Positions 1 to 9,047 are shown, counted from the stretch's first letter. The stretch is DNA of 64,000 bases from CBDCFV01 sp963664625 (GCA_963664625.1 OY761541.1:496001-560000), one strand, 5' to 3'. Notes: generated by a model from the letters alone, not told the origin. Numbers and translations are program-made.

Positions 1-1
1 C

Positions 2-748
2 GACATCGGCAACAACCGGCGAATCAAATGGAGCGCCGGGGAAGGCATCAGCGTGTTCCAGGAGCCGACCGCCTACGCCAACGGCCTCACACGAGACCTT
101 CAAGGCCGGCTGGTTGCCTGCGACCGCACCCCCAGCGTGCGCCGCACTGAGCCTGACGGGAGCACTACCGTCGTGGCGAACAGCTACCAGGGCCGCAGCA
201 TTAACCGGCCCAATGACGTGGTGGTCAAGTCCGACGGCAGCATCTACTTCACCGACCCGGGAGCCCCGGCCCCGGGCATGGCCCTCGACTTTTCCGGCGT
301 TTACCGGGTCTCGGCCGACTTGGGCACGCTGACGTTGCTGGTCAAGGACTTCGTTGTGCCCAACGGGCTGGCCTTCTCGCCCGACGAGAGCATCCTCTAC
401 GTCAACGACACCCGCCGTATGCACATCAGGGCGTTCGACGTGCAACCCAACGGCACTCTGGCGCTTGCCAGCGACCGGGTGTTCTGCAACGTGACCGGCT
501 CCGGCCCCGGCTTCCCCGACGGGATGAAGGTGGACTCCGAGGGCAACGTCTACTGCGGCGGCTCCGGCGGCATCTGGATCATCGACCCCGACGGCAACCA
601 CCTTGGCACCATCGTCCACGGAGCGACCGAGACCACCAACGTGGCCTTCGGCGGTGACGACTGGAAGACCCTCTACTTCACCACCTGGCACACCATCGGC
701 AGGGTCCAGTTGAACGTTCCGGGCATCCCCGTTCCCGTTGGGGGGTAG
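2..748 (+). CDS. SMP-30/gluconolactonase family protein, 5' end outside window
   Basis: Sugar lactone or organophosphate-type lactonase of the SMP-30/LRE six-bladed beta-propeller family. The frame is open to the window edge; upstream residues (DIGNNRRIKWSAGEG) before a GTG at position 53 match the family's first blade, so the gene begins outside and GTG53 is not the start. Family landmarks are visible: ANGLTRDLQGRLVACDR, RPNDVVVKSDGSIYFTDP, and VPNGLAFSPDESILYVNDTR, which supply the Asn and Asp metal ligands. The end is FTTWHTIGRVQLNVPG, typical of the last blade. No signal peptide can be judged. It probably hydrolyses a lactone made by one of the nearby oxidases, but substrate is unknown. 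Confidence 0.9.
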   Translation, partial: DIGNNRRIKWSAGEGISVFQEPTAYANGLTRDLQGRLVACDRTPSVRRTEPDGSTTVVANSYQGRSINRPNDVVVKSDGSIYFTDPGAPAPGMALDFSGVYRVSADLGTLTLLVKDFVVPNGLAFSPDESILYVNDTRRMHIRAFDVQPNGTLALASDRVFCNVTGSGPGFPDGMKVDSEGNVYCGGSGGIWIIDPDGNHLGTIVHGATETTNVAFGGDDWKTLYFTTWHTIGRVQLNVPGIPVPVGG

Positions 749-756
749 TAAAGAAT

Positions 757-1008
757 ATGCGTGAAATAACCGACGAAGAAGCCTGCCAGCAATTACCGGA
801 ATTTCTCAAGGCGGTAGAGCAAGGAGAAACTGTCGCCATCACGCGGAACGGCGAGCCGATTGCCCACCTGGTCCCGGTCCCGGACCCGGACCGCATAGCT
901 CGACGAAAGGCCTTGGACGATTTTCTGCGGTGGCGCGCCAACCAACCTCCTACCGGCATTACACTGGAGGAAATCCTTGCGTGGCGCCACGAGGGCCATA
1001 GATTCTGA
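757..1008 (+). CDS. Phd/YefM-family antitoxin
   Basis: Type II antitoxin of the prevent-host-death family, 83 aa. The N-terminal half (REITDEEACQQLPEFLKAVE, then GETVAITRNGEPIAHLVPV) is the Phd DNA-binding fold. The C-terminal 35 residues are the toxin-wrapping tail. It starts 8 bp after the lactonase stop and its own stop overlaps the start of the PIN-domain gene, the usual antitoxin-first order. It should repress its own operon and neutralise the downstream nuclease. Confidence 0.9.
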   Translation: MREITDEEACQQLPEFLKAVEQGETVAITRNGEPIAHLVPVPDPDRIARRKALDDFLRWRANQPPTGITLEEILAWRHEGHRF

Positions 1009-1415
1009 GTCCCATCGTTATCGACGCCTCTGTCACGATAAGCTGGCTGTTAGACGATGAGGCCGACCCTTTGGCTTCCACGGCGCTGGGTCGGATTAAC
1101 CGGGACGGTGGAATAGTCCCCCAATTGTGGTTTTACGAAGTTCACAACGCTCTTCTCGTTGCCGAGAGGCGAGGACGACTATCCAGCGAAGAGACCTTGG
1201 CCCATCTAAATAGCCTCAGAAATTCGCCTGTAACCACGGACGAAGGTTCAGATTTCCAGGATACCTTGGAACTAGCTCGTACTTACGGCCTGACTTTCTA
1301 CGACGCCCTCTATTTGGAACTCGCCCGCAGACGTCAGTTGGTGCTTGCGACACTGGACAGGGATTTGACCCGCGCAGCCACGGCCGAAGGCCTTCTCTTC
1401 ACAATTCCTCCATAG
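1005..1415 (+). CDS. PIN-domain toxin (VapC-like RNase), non-ATG start
   Basis: PIN ribonuclease, toxin partner of the Phd gene upstream. The first in-frame ATG/GTG/TTG (TTG1071) would remove the beta-1 catalytic Asp. The frame is open back to a stop at 999, and the segment read from ATT1002 or CTG1005 gives LSPIVIDASVTISWLLDDEA, the canonical PIN N-terminus with its first Asp. So translation most likely begins at CTG1005 (or ATT1002), overlapping the antitoxin stop (1006-1008) by translational coupling. Later acidic residues are in VPQLWFYEVHNAL, LTFYDALYLELARR and LATLDRDL. Length about 136 aa, normal for VapC. The start is inferred from homology; no strong SD sequence is visible. Confidence 0.85.
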   Translation: MSPIVIDASVTISWLLDDEADPLASTALGRINRDGGIVPQLWFYEVHNALLVAERRGRLSSEETLAHLNSLRNSPVTTDEGSDFQDTLELARTYGLTFYDALYLELARRRQLVLATLDRDLTRAATAEGLLFTIPP

Positions 1416-1501
1416 TCTTTATGTCTAATGTTCGCGGTAGCATAAGATGGTTTATCCTCGGTGGAACCGCCATAGAACACGGCTTGGAGTAGAGGAGAAA
1501 A

Positions 1502-2752
1502 ATGTTAATTGGCCTCATTGCCGGCGCCATAGCCGCCATTGTCGCGGCGTTGGTGTCGCTGCCGCTTCATTCGCCGCTGGACCTGGTTTTCAATACACTG
1601 ACCGTCACCCTGGCGTCGCTAGCGGTGGGGTTGGTAGCCGGGTTGCTGTGGACCTCTATGGCCGCCAACCCTCGCCGGCCCCTGCTCTACGGCGGTACGT
1701 TGGCCGCGCTGTTCATCTTCGTCGTGGTCATTGCCGTCATCGGCAACCTGTGGCTGGAACGCTTCCTGTCCTTCGTCCTGCCGCTGGCAATCATCGCTTT
1801 TGCCCTGTGCGGCGGTCTGACGCCGTTCCTCCAGCGCCTGCAACCACCCGGCAGCCGGTGGGCGGCGGCGGTCATGGTCATTGCCTGCCTGGGCGTGGGA
1901 GTGGGCCTTGCCGGACAAGGCGATACCCGGAGCGGTGACCTGTCGTTGCCGGAGCGGGCTGAGGCATCGTCTACACCTGTAGCCCAAGCGCCAACCACGG
2001 CGCCGACTCCTGTACCGACGCAAGCCCCTGCTGCTACGGTAGAACCTACGGCGATTCCCCCAACGGAGGCAAAACCCACCTCGCCAACCTCTACGTCGGC
2101 AATGGTCAGCCTCACCACACCAATGACAGAGCATTCTTCTCCTACACCCATCGCAGCAACAGTAACGCCCACGCCCACGATGACAGCAACTCCCAACCCT
2201 GCTGACCAAGCAACTCCGGCCAGCGACGAACAACCCGCAGGTACAATCCGCTACGTAGTCGGCGCAGGCTCGGAAATTACCTTCACCGTCGGAGAGCAGT
2301 TGACCCGCCTGCCCACGCCCATCGAAGCGGTCATGCGCACGGAAAACCTCTCCGGGGAAATCAACATCGCCGGAGAACCGTCAGCTATTCAGGTTGACCT
2401 CCACTCCCTCGCCAGCGATCAACAGTACCGCGACCGTTACGTCCAACGACGGATGTTTCCCGACCATCCCACCGCCACCTTCACGGTGGGGCCCATCGCC
2501 GGACTTCCTCCTGAATTCGAAAGCGGCGACACTTTCAGTTACCAAGTGGACGGGACCCTGGACCTGAACGGCCAGGACTTTCCCATCTCCTTCGACCTTG
2601 AAGTCCGCAACGACGGCGAGGTGCTGAACGTGCTGGGCCGCGCGGTGTTCACTTGGGACCAGTTTCAACTCGCTGTGCCCACCGCCCGGTCGGTCGTGTG
2701 GGTGGAAGACGAAGTGGACGTTCAGGTACTGCTGGTGGCCCAGCGGCAGTAG
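1502..2752 (+). CDS. Membrane-anchored YceI-domain protein
   Basis: 416 aa in three parts. Residues 1-135 hold about four hydrophobic transmembrane segments (for example LIGLIAGAIAAIVAALVSL). Residues 150-245 are a Pro/Thr/Ala-rich linker of low complexity. Residues 247-416 form a YceI-like lipocalin domain (IRYVVGAGSEITFTVGEQL, then FPDHPTATFTVG and GTLDLNGQDFPISFDLEVR), a fold that binds isoprenoid or polyisoprenoid lipids. The domain is probably displayed outside the membrane. GAGGAG lies 8 bp before ATG1502. It stands alone between the TA pair and the GMC gene; function beyond lipid binding is unknown. Confidence 0.85.
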   Translation: MLIGLIAGAIAAIVAALVSLPLHSPLDLVFNTLTVTLASLAVGLVAGLLWTSMAANPRRPLLYGGTLAALFIFVVVIAVIGNLWLERFLSFVLPLAIIAFALCGGLTPFLQRLQPPGSRWAAAVMVIACLGVGVGLAGQGDTRSGDLSLPERAEASSTPVAQAPTTAPTPVPTQAPAATVEPTAIPPTEAKPTSPTSTSAMVSLTTPMTEHSSPTPIAATVTPTPTMTATPNPADQATPASDEQPAGTIRYVVGAGSEITFTVGEQLTRLPTPIEAVMRTENLSGEINIAGEPSAIQVDLHSLASDQQYRDRYVQRRMFPDHPTATFTVGPIAGLPPEFESGDTFSYQVDGTLDLNGQDFPISFDLEVRNDGEVLNVLGRAVFTWDQFQLAVPTARSVVWVEDEVDVQVLLVAQRQ

Positions 2753-2827
2753 GGGTTGCCCTCCTTGGCTATAATGTCCTTCATGACAACCAACCTGACC
2801 CCGGAAATGTATATTTAGGGAGGGTCC

Positions 2828-4402
2828 ATGAAGTACGACGTCATTATCGTTGGCGGAGGCGCAGCCGGATCGGTCTTGGCCGGCAGGCTGTCCGAAGACC
2901 CCAGCCGGTCTGTCCTGGTGCTGGAGGCCGGCAAGGATTACCCCGACTTCGACCATATACCCGATGAGGTCAAATACGGGCATACCCGTTACGCCGAGTC
3001 CCCCGAGTCGGAGCACAACTGGGCCCTCAGGGGAAAAGCCACCGAGGAACAGGGTGAGATTCACGTGGCCCAAGGCAAGGTCATCGGCGGCGGCTCGTCC
3101 ATCAACGGCCAAGCCATGCAACGAGGACTGCCCGAGGACTATGACGCTTGGGCCAGCTTGGGCAACGACGAGTGGTCTTACGCCAATGTCTTGCCCTTCT
3201 TCCGCAAAATGGAAAACGACCTCGACATACAGGACGACTTTCACGGCACCGACGGGCCGATGCCCATCCGGCGGCGCCAGTATAACCCGGCCCCTCCCAT
3301 CCAGAAGGCCTTCCTGGAAGCATGTCTCAACGAGGGGTTCGGCACGGTGGAAGACACCAACGGAGTGAACCCTGCCGGGGTTGGCGTATCTCCCACCAAC
3401 AACCTGGGAGGCGTGAGGGTCAGCACCGCCATCGCCTACCTCAGCCAAGTGCGTCACCGACTCAACCTGACGGTGAGAGGGCAGGTACACGTCCGCCGGA
3501 TACTGTTCGATGGCACCAAGGCCGTCGGAGTCGAGGCCGAAAGCGGAGGCGAGATATTCACCGTCGAAGCCGAAAAGGTCGTCCTCAGCTCCGGCGCTCT
3601 CCGGTCACCGCAGCTCCTGATGCTGTCGGGCGTCGGCCCCAAGGACCATCTTGAAGAAATGGGAATCCCTGTCATCAACGACCTGCCCGGCGTCGGGCAG
3701 ACCCTTTGGAACCACCTGAGCGTCCACATCAATTTCAAGGTGAAAGACGGGGTGGAAGTTCCCGCCGATCTGGATGCTCCGCACTACAGGCTGATATTCA
3801 CGGCCCCTGACTCCGAGTTGCCAAACGACTTGGTGCTGTCGACCGTGAACGTCGTCGATGAACGAGAAGAGCGGGTCGCCGGCGTCAGGACGCAGTACCG
3901 GACGGGGGATGTCCCACCCGACCGAGCCGGCCGCATCTCCTGCACCCTTGGGATACCAAGAGGGTCGGGATACGTCAGGCTGTCGTCAGCCGACCCCACT
4001 GTTCAGCCCGAGTTCAACTACCGTTACCTCCAGCATTCGGAAGACCTGCGCCGGGTGCGTGAGGGCATCCGGTTCGGCGCCAGGCTTCTTGAATCCGAGG
4101 CGTACCGGGACGTTGTCGACTACCGCATCACGCCGACCGACGAAATCCTGGCCGACGACGATGCCTTGAATCTCTACATGAGGCAGACCGTGGGGACGGC
4201 CAGGCACGTATCGGGCACTTGCCGGATGGGGCCGGACTCAGACAACATGACAGTCGTGGACCAGTATTGCCGGGTGAAGGGAATGCAGGGCCTGTGGGTG
4301 GCCGACGCTTCGATCGTGCCCCAGTTGCTCGGGGGCGGCGGCATGCACACCACGGTCATCATGATCGGAGAACGTGTCGTGGACTGGATAGCGGCGGGTT
4401 AA
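2828..4402 (+). CDS. GMC-family FAD-dependent oxidoreductase
   Basis: 524 aa glucose-methanol-choline oxidoreductase that would oxidise an alcohol to an aldehyde using FAD. The Rossmann GGGAAG is at residues 9-14 with the ribose-binding Glu in LVLEAG (about 33). GMC signature 1 is GKVIGGGSSINGQAMQRG (about 87) and signature 2 is SSGALRSPQLLMLSGVG (about 257). The C-terminal catalytic pair appears as ARHVSGTCRMG and GGGMHTTVIM, that is His-His. GGGAGG precedes ATG2828. It is a close paralogue of the reverse-strand gene at 52776-54350 and more distant from 11192-12757. Substrate cannot be read from sequence. Confidence 0.93.
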   Translation: MKYDVIIVGGGAAGSVLAGRLSEDPSRSVLVLEAGKDYPDFDHIPDEVKYGHTRYAESPESEHNWALRGKATEEQGEIHVAQGKVIGGGSSINGQAMQRGLPEDYDAWASLGNDEWSYANVLPFFRKMENDLDIQDDFHGTDGPMPIRRRQYNPAPPIQKAFLEACLNEGFGTVEDTNGVNPAGVGVSPTNNLGGVRVSTAIAYLSQVRHRLNLTVRGQVHVRRILFDGTKAVGVEAESGGEIFTVEAEKVVLSSGALRSPQLLMLSGVGPKDHLEEMGIPVINDLPGVGQTLWNHLSVHINFKVKDGVEVPADLDAPHYRLIFTAPDSELPNDLVLSTVNVVDEREERVAGVRTQYRTGDVPPDRAGRISCTLGIPRGSGYVRLSSADPTVQPEFNYRYLQHSEDLRRVREGIRFGARLLESEAYRDVVDYRITPTDEILADDDALNLYMRQTVGTARHVSGTCRMGPDSDNMTVVDQYCRVKGMQGLWVADASIVPQLLGGGGMHTTVIMIGERVVDWIAAG

Positions 4403-4428
4403 CCCGCAAGTACAGCACGGGAAATGAT

Positions 4429-4450
4429 GGGCAGGACTTTGGTCCTGCCC
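4429..4450. terminator. Hairpin between convergent genes
   Basis: Perfect 9-bp stem GGGCAGGAC with a TTTG loop between the converging GMC and LLM genes. A second palindrome, GCGGGTTAACCCGC (4394-4407), overlaps the GMC stop. There is no clear T-run, so termination by this hairpin is plausible but not proven. Confidence 0.5.
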
Positions 4451-4487
4451 ATTGACGTTCATGACGGTCCGGTTCCGTGGAATCAGG

Positions 4488-5552
4488 TCACCAGGACTTT
4501 ACGACCGGCAGCACCTCTTCGGCAAAGAGCTTCAGGCTTCTTTCCGCAACATCCAGGGGGATGCCACCGAATCGGAAGGCCACGTTCCACTCGAAGTCGC
4601 CCAGCAGTTCCCGGCGTTCCTCCAACCCCTGCAGGATCTTGTCCGGTGTCCCCCAACTGGCCGCCTTCATAAAGCCCTCGACCGCCCCTTCGAGACCGGC
4701 CGAGCGGGCGATTTCGGCCTTCTGCTGGTAGGCGTTATAGCCCTTTACCTGACTGAAGTGGTCGCTCAGAAACTCGTAGTGATAGAAGTTGCTTTCGACG
4801 AACTTGCCCTGGTACTGCCGTGCCTCTTCCTCGCACTGCTCCAGGTCGGCGCCGCAGACCACGAACTCGGTCAGCATCAGGTCCGGCGGCTCCGTGCCGT
4901 GAAATTCGCGGTGCAGGGCCCGTCCACGCTCGATCCCCGGCATCCGCATCTCCCAAGGACGGTCGGCGAACATGACAATGTGCGCGCCGATCTTGGCCGC
5001 CGACAGTACCGACTCGTCACTGGCGGCGACGCAATAGATGCGCCCGTCGAAGGAGTGCTGCGGACGGGGCCGGATTTCCACCCGCGGCTGCTTGTAGTAA
5101 GGCCCGTCGCCTTCGATGAAGCCTGTTCTCAGGGCTTCGACAATCATCGGCGCGGCTTCGTCAAAACGGTCCCGCGATTCGTCCATGCTCATGCCGAATG
5201 CCTCGAACTCACGCCTAGCGAGGCCCCTTCCGAATCCCAGCCGCAGACGCCCGCCGCTCAGCATGTCCAGAACGGCGGCGTTCTCAGCCACCCGCAGGGG
5301 GTTGTGCCAAGGGAGAATCACCGCCGCCGTCCCCACGTCGATGTTGGGATGCTTGGCCGCGAGGTGGGTCATCAACTGGATGTTGTCCGGTACAAAGGAA
5401 TAATCGTTGAAATGGTGCTCCGCCGACCAGAGGCTGTCGAACCCGTAATCGGCGGCGATTTCCGCGAGGCGCAGTTCCTCCTCCCACATCCGGCCGTCCG
5501 ATCCCTCTTCCCAACCGTAGCTTGAGAAGACCATCATCATTCCGACATCCAT
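4488..5552 (-). CDS. LLM-class flavin-dependent monooxygenase
   Basis: 354 aa bacterial-luciferase-like TIM-barrel oxidoreductase using reduced FMN or F420. Visible family marks are AADYGFDSLWSAEHHF (about 33-48), VGTAAVILPWHNPLRVAENAAVLDMLSGGRLRLGFGRG (about 93-130, given here only as a landmark by its ends VGTAAV and GFGRG) and the mid-protein RPWEMR region. AAGGAG is 9 bp upstream of the start. It may form a transcription unit with nothing downstream; the SDR gene upstream (5607-6449) is on the same strand 54 bp away, so both are probably co-transcribed, SDR first. The substrate is unknown; in this neighbourhood of oxidases a role in oxidative catabolism is likely. Confidence 0.9.
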   Translation of the reverse strand: MDVGMMMVFSSYGWEEGSDGRMWEEELRLAEIAADYGFDSLWSAEHHFNDYSFVPDNIQLMTHLAAKHPNIDVGTAAVILPWHNPLRVAENAAVLDMLSGGRLRLGFGRGLARREFEAFGMSMDESRDRFDEAAPMIVEALRTGFIEGDGPYYKQPRVEIRPRPQHSFDGRIYCVAASDESVLSAAKIGAHIVMFADRPWEMRMPGIERGRALHREFHGTEPPDLMLTEFVVCGADLEQCEEEARQYQGKFVESNFYHYEFLSDHFSQVKGYNAYQQKAEIARSAGLEGAVEGFMKAASWGTPDKILQGLEERRELLGDFEWNVAFRFGGIPLDVAERSLKLFAEEVLPVVKSW

Positions 5553-5606
5553 TCCAATAACTCCTTGCTATTCGTTCAATCTACCGGGCTTTGCCAAGCA
5601 ACGGCG

Positions 5607-6449
5607 TCAGAAGCTCGGCTTGGTAGGGAAGGGCGTCAACTGGAGTTCGTGGGTCCAGCAGGACTTGTCCTGGGTGTGCAGATAATAAAAAGCCTCGGCG
5701 ATCTTAACGGGATTCATCAGCAAATCAGGGTTCTCATGGGCGCGGTCCGTGGCCCGGGTGCCCGGTGAATCGATCATGCCGTCGATAACCACGTTGGCAA
5801 CGTGAACGCCGTGCTCGGAATACTCCTCGGTCAGCGCCTGAGCAAACCCCCGCATCAGCACTCTTGGGTAGTACAGCGACTGGCCGGTATACCGCTTCCT
5901 GCCCCGCAGGGAGAAATTGTTGTTGGAAATCAGAATGGTGCCTTCGCCCCGCTCCCGCATGGCCGGCAGCACTTCTTTAGCCACCAGGAAGGGGCCGCTG
6001 CTGGCGATGTGCTGCGCCGTCTCGAGCATTTCGAATGGGATGTGTTCCAAGAGTTCCATTTCCGGCGGCAGGTCCCGCCCTTCCAGGTAGCCCGCGTTGT
6101 AGACCAGCACGTGCGGGTCGCCGGCCTCCTCCCGTATCTTGGCGAACGCATCCGAAATGGAGTCGCGGGAGGCCAGATCCAGCTCGACGATCATGCAGTC
6201 GTCGCCCCGTTCCCGGATCGCCGCCTCCAGCGGAGCCGCGTTAGCGGCGTTGCGGGTGGTCAAGACCGTGAAGAAGCCTTCCTCCGCGAACTTCAGGGAG
6301 ATGGCTCCACCAACACCCCAGCGCACACCTACCGGCAGGTCGCTGTCGTCAATATCCCTACCGTGGACCAAGTGAGTGTTGCGCCCGTCCGACTGCCACT
6401 TCGATGTCGCCCCGACAACAACGGCCACCGGTTTTCCTGTTGAGTTCAT
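5607..6449 (-). CDS. Atypical short-chain dehydrogenase/reductase
   Basis: 280 aa SDR-like protein. The start is taken at the ATG ending at 6449 (MNSTGKPVAVVVGATS), with AAGGA upstream, rather than an in-frame codon at 6482. The nucleotide-binding loop is unusual: GATSKW is separated from WGVGGAISLKFAEEG by about 25 residues, where classical SDRs have a compact TGxxxGIG. The later elements LDLASRD, VYNAGYLEG (NAG motif) and EGTILISNNNF are normal. At the active-site helix LYYPRVLMRG replaces YxxxK, so the catalytic Lys is not evident. It may be a specialised reductase subfamily or a non-catalytic SDR fold. It is co-oriented with the LLM monooxygenase downstream. Confidence 0.8.
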   Translation of the reverse strand: MNSTGKPVAVVVGATSKWQSDGRNTHLVHGRDIDDSDLPVGVRWGVGGAISLKFAEEGFFTVLTTRNAANAAPLEAAIRERGDDCMIVELDLASRDSISDAFAKIREEAGDPHVLVYNAGYLEGRDLPPEMELLEHIPFEMLETAQHIASSGPFLVAKEVLPAMRERGEGTILISNNNFSLRGRKRYTGQSLYYPRVLMRGFAQALTEEYSEHGVHVANVVIDGMIDSPGTRATDRAHENPDLLMNPVKIAEAFYYLHTQDKSCWTHELQLTPFPTKPSF

Positions 6450-6624
6450 GTCTGGTTCCTTATAACTAAAGTTGCCCCGCACCGGGATTGCTCATTGCTT
6501 TTGCTGCGTGTCTTCCCACACCGGGTCCGCACGTACAGGACTTTTCGGGCTATTCTACCATCAAACCGAAAACGCCAGCTAACCGGGCTGCGAAAAACCC
6601 AAGGACTTTTGATTGTCACCAATC

Positions 6625-6687
6625 CCGTTCGCCCTGAGCTTGTCGAAGGGCCGCCCGTTCATGGTTCGACAGGCTCATCACGAACGG
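6625..6687. repeat. Dispersed palindromic repeat (CTGAGC..GTCGAAG family)
   Basis: Imperfect inverted repeat in the 360-bp gap before the CMD gene. The arms run CCGTTCG..CTGAGCTTGTCGAAGG and TTCGACAGGCTCATCACGAACGG. Its core is shared with a copy inside the coding sequence at 59101-59127. Such elements are widespread in bacterial genomes and form stable hairpins. The rest of the gap (6450-6809) shows no gene. Confidence 0.7.
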
Positions 6688-6809
6688 TCTTTCGTTGATG
6701 AGGAATTGCAAGCGCCACGTCGTGAACGTCGCCACGGTTGCGCCCATCGGGATGCCGCCGTACACTGGCGGAGTTTGGAGTCCCGGCACATACACCGTGG
6801 AGGCAAGTA

Positions 6810-7595
6810 ATGAGCGAACTGGATGACCGCTACGCACGCGGACAGGAAACCCGGAGGATGTTTGGTGGCGGGCAGATTTCCGGCGGGTCGTCGCCGGGGG
6901 CGTGGGACATTGCGCCGGACCTGGAAAGGATAATCGGCGAGGCGCTGTTCGGCACCATCTGGAAGCGGCCGGCGTTGACCCCGGTGCAACGGGAGATGAT
7001 AACGCTCTCGTGCCTTATAGTCTTGAACCGGGAAGTACAGTTGAAGCGGCACCTGAGCAACGCCCTGAACGTAGGACTCACCCCTGAACAGATCGTGGAG
7101 TTGATCATCCACGATACTTGGTACGGCGGAGCGCCGGCGGGCATCCAAGCGCTGACCCTGTGCAAACAGGTCTTCGAGGAGCGCGAGATAGACTTCACCC
7201 CTGCCCGCATCCACGACACCAACGAAGACCCTGAAAGCCTGTTCCAGCGAGGCGACGAGTACCGACGCAACTACATGGGAATCACCTCTGCGGCGCGGCC
7301 CGCCCCGCCGACAGAAGCCGAGAGGGAATTGGGGCGCACCACTGGGGAATACTACTGGGGAGCGACCTGGACCCGCCCCGGTCTCGACCTCCCCAGCCGC
7401 TGCCTCTGCACCATGACCTGCTTGGCCGCCTTGGGCCGCGAGGGGCCGCTGCGGAGCCACATCCGCGGCGCGCTGAACATCGGCTTCACCCAGGACCAGA
7501 TCATCGAGGTGTTCGGCCACATGACGCTGTACGCCGGGATACCCTTCGCCCGGGGTGCCATGGACATCGCCAACGAAATTTTCACCAGCGCGTGA
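6810..7595 (+). CDS. Double carboxymuconolactone decarboxylase-family protein
   Basis: 261 aa with two tandem CMD/AhpD-like helical domains. Domain 1 is about residues 40-125 (SCLIVLNREVQLKRHL, then ALNVGLTPEQIVELIIHD); domain 2 is about residues 175-258 (CLAALGREGPLRSHI, then ALNIGFTQDQIIEVFGHM). The parallel sequence of the halves shows an internal duplication. ATG6810 is chosen because GGAGG lies 7 bp upstream; an earlier in-frame codon at 6738 lacks support. The family includes the ring-lactone decarboxylase of protocatechuate breakdown and disulfide reductases; no CxxC pair typical of AhpD is seen, so a decarboxylase or uncharacterised role is more likely. It directly precedes the hydantoinase gene. 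Confidence 0.85.
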   Translation: MSELDDRYARGQETRRMFGGGQISGGSSPGAWDIAPDLERIIGEALFGTIWKRPALTPVQREMITLSCLIVLNREVQLKRHLSNALNVGLTPEQIVELIIHDTWYGGAPAGIQALTLCKQVFEEREIDFTPARIHDTNEDPESLFQRGDEYRRNYMGITSAARPAPPTEAERELGRTTGEYYWGATWTRPGLDLPSRCLCTMTCLAALGREGPLRSHIRGALNIGFTQDQIIEVFGHMTLYAGIPFARGAMDIANEIFTSA

Positions 7596-7654
7596 GTAAA
7601 CTGCTGAGTGCATCACCGAGACCAGGGACTATAGTCAGCCGAATGGAGGGCGTC

Positions 7655-9028
7655 ATGAGTGTCTTGATCAAGAACGGGCACATCTTCACCGCAGTGGACA
7701 ACTACGTGGCCGACATCCTGGTGGACGACGGCAAAATCCGCACCATAGGCATCGACCTGTCTGCGGACGACGCCAAGACCATTGATGCCGCAGGCAAGTA
7801 CGTTATTCCCGGAGGCATCGACCCTCATACGCACCTGGACTTTCCCTTCGGCGGCACTGTCTCTTCCGACGACTTCAGCACCGGCACCATCGCCGCGGCG
7901 GTGGGCGGCACCACCAGCATCGTGGACTTCGTGGTGCAACAGCGAGGGCAGTCCTTGACGGAAGCGTTGGAGATATGGCACCAGAAAGCCGGAGGCCAGG
8001 CCGCGATAGACTACGGCTTCCACATGATCATCCAAGACCTGCCGGACTCACGCTTGCCCGAGATGGACGAAATGGTCCGGCAGGGCGTCACCAGCTTCAA
8101 GATGTTCATGGCCTACCGCGGCGCGGTGATGGTAGACGACGACACCATCTTCAAAGCCATGGTCAGGGCGGCGGACAACGGGGCGATGATCTGCTTGCAC
8201 GCGGAGCACGGTCACATGATCGACGTCTTGGTGCAGGAGGCCCTAGCCAGGGGCGACACCGCGCCCAGGTTCCACGCCAGCACTCGCCCTCCGATAACCG
8301 AGGCCGAAGCCACCCACCGGGCCATCCGCATGGCCGAGGTGGCTGGCGCGCCCATTTATTTCGTCCACATGAGTTGCACCGAGGCATTGGAAGAGGTGCA
8401 GGCGGCCCGCTCCCGGCGAAATTACGTCTACGCCGAGACCTGCCCTCACTACCTGACCCTGGACAACAGCATGTACGACCAAGAAGGTTTCGAGGGAGCC
8501 AAGTACGTGCTGACGCCGCCTTTGCGGGACAAATGGCACCAGGAAGAGCTTTGGAAAGGGCTGCGCCGCAACGACCTTCAGGTAGTGTCCACCGACCATT
8601 GCGCCTTCCGGTTCAGCGACCAGAAGACCTTGGGCGTTAACGACTTTTCCAAGATTCCCAACGGCGGGCCCGGCATCGAAAACCGCCTGAGCCTCATTTA
8701 CACCAACGGCGTGGTGCCCGGCCTGATGGACATGAACCGGCTGGTGGAAGTATTCTCGACCACCCCGGCCAAGCTGTTCGGCCTTTTCCCCCGCAAGGGG
8801 ACCATCGCCGTGGGCAGCGACGCCGACATAGTCATATTCGACCCGGATGCCGAGACCGTGATCAGCGCCCAGACCCACCACATGAACATAGACTACAATC
8901 TATATGAGGGCATGACGGTCAAAGGCGTGCCCGAGGCTGTCATCGCCAATGGACGGGTGCTGGTGGAAGACGGAAAGTATACCGGCATTTCAGCCGGCGG
9001 CCGCTTCCTCAGGCGCAGCCCGCAATAG
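7655..9028 (+). CDS. D-hydantoinase/dihydropyrimidinase
   Basis: 457 aa cyclic amidohydrolase that opens dihydropyrimidine or hydantoin rings. Metal-site motifs: GGIDPHTHLDFPFGG (His-x-His, about 57), KMFMAYRG (the Lys that becomes carbamylated, about 149), ICLHAEH (about 181), FVHMSC (about 237) and STDHCAF (about 313, the catalytic Asp). ATG7655 is preferred because GGAGG lies 6 bp before it; longer in-frame starts at 7592 and 7643 are less likely. Together with the beta-ureidopropionase-like gene at 10307 it could carry out the last two steps of reductive pyrimidine breakdown or hydantoin use. Confidence 0.93.
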   Translation: MSVLIKNGHIFTAVDNYVADILVDDGKIRTIGIDLSADDAKTIDAAGKYVIPGGIDPHTHLDFPFGGTVSSDDFSTGTIAAAVGGTTSIVDFVVQQRGQSLTEALEIWHQKAGGQAAIDYGFHMIIQDLPDSRLPEMDEMVRQGVTSFKMFMAYRGAVMVDDDTIFKAMVRAADNGAMICLHAEHGHMIDVLVQEALARGDTAPRFHASTRPPITEAEATHRAIRMAEVAGAPIYFVHMSCTEALEEVQAARSRRNYVYAETCPHYLTLDNSMYDQEGFEGAKYVLTPPLRDKWHQEELWKGLRRNDLQVVSTDHCAFRFSDQKTLGVNDFSKIPNGGPGIENRLSLIYTNGVVPGLMDMNRLVEVFSTTPAKLFGLFPRKGTIAVGSDADIVIFDPDAETVISAQTHHMNIDYNLYEGMTVKGVPEAVIANGRVLVEDGKYTGISAGGRFLRRSPQ

Positions 9029-9047
9029 GCGGGTGACCTCACCCCGG

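Noticed and set aside
2381..3490. 369-codon minus-strand frame opposite the first GMC gene
   Set aside because: Antisense shadow of a high-GC gene; the plus-strand frame carries the full GMC motifs.
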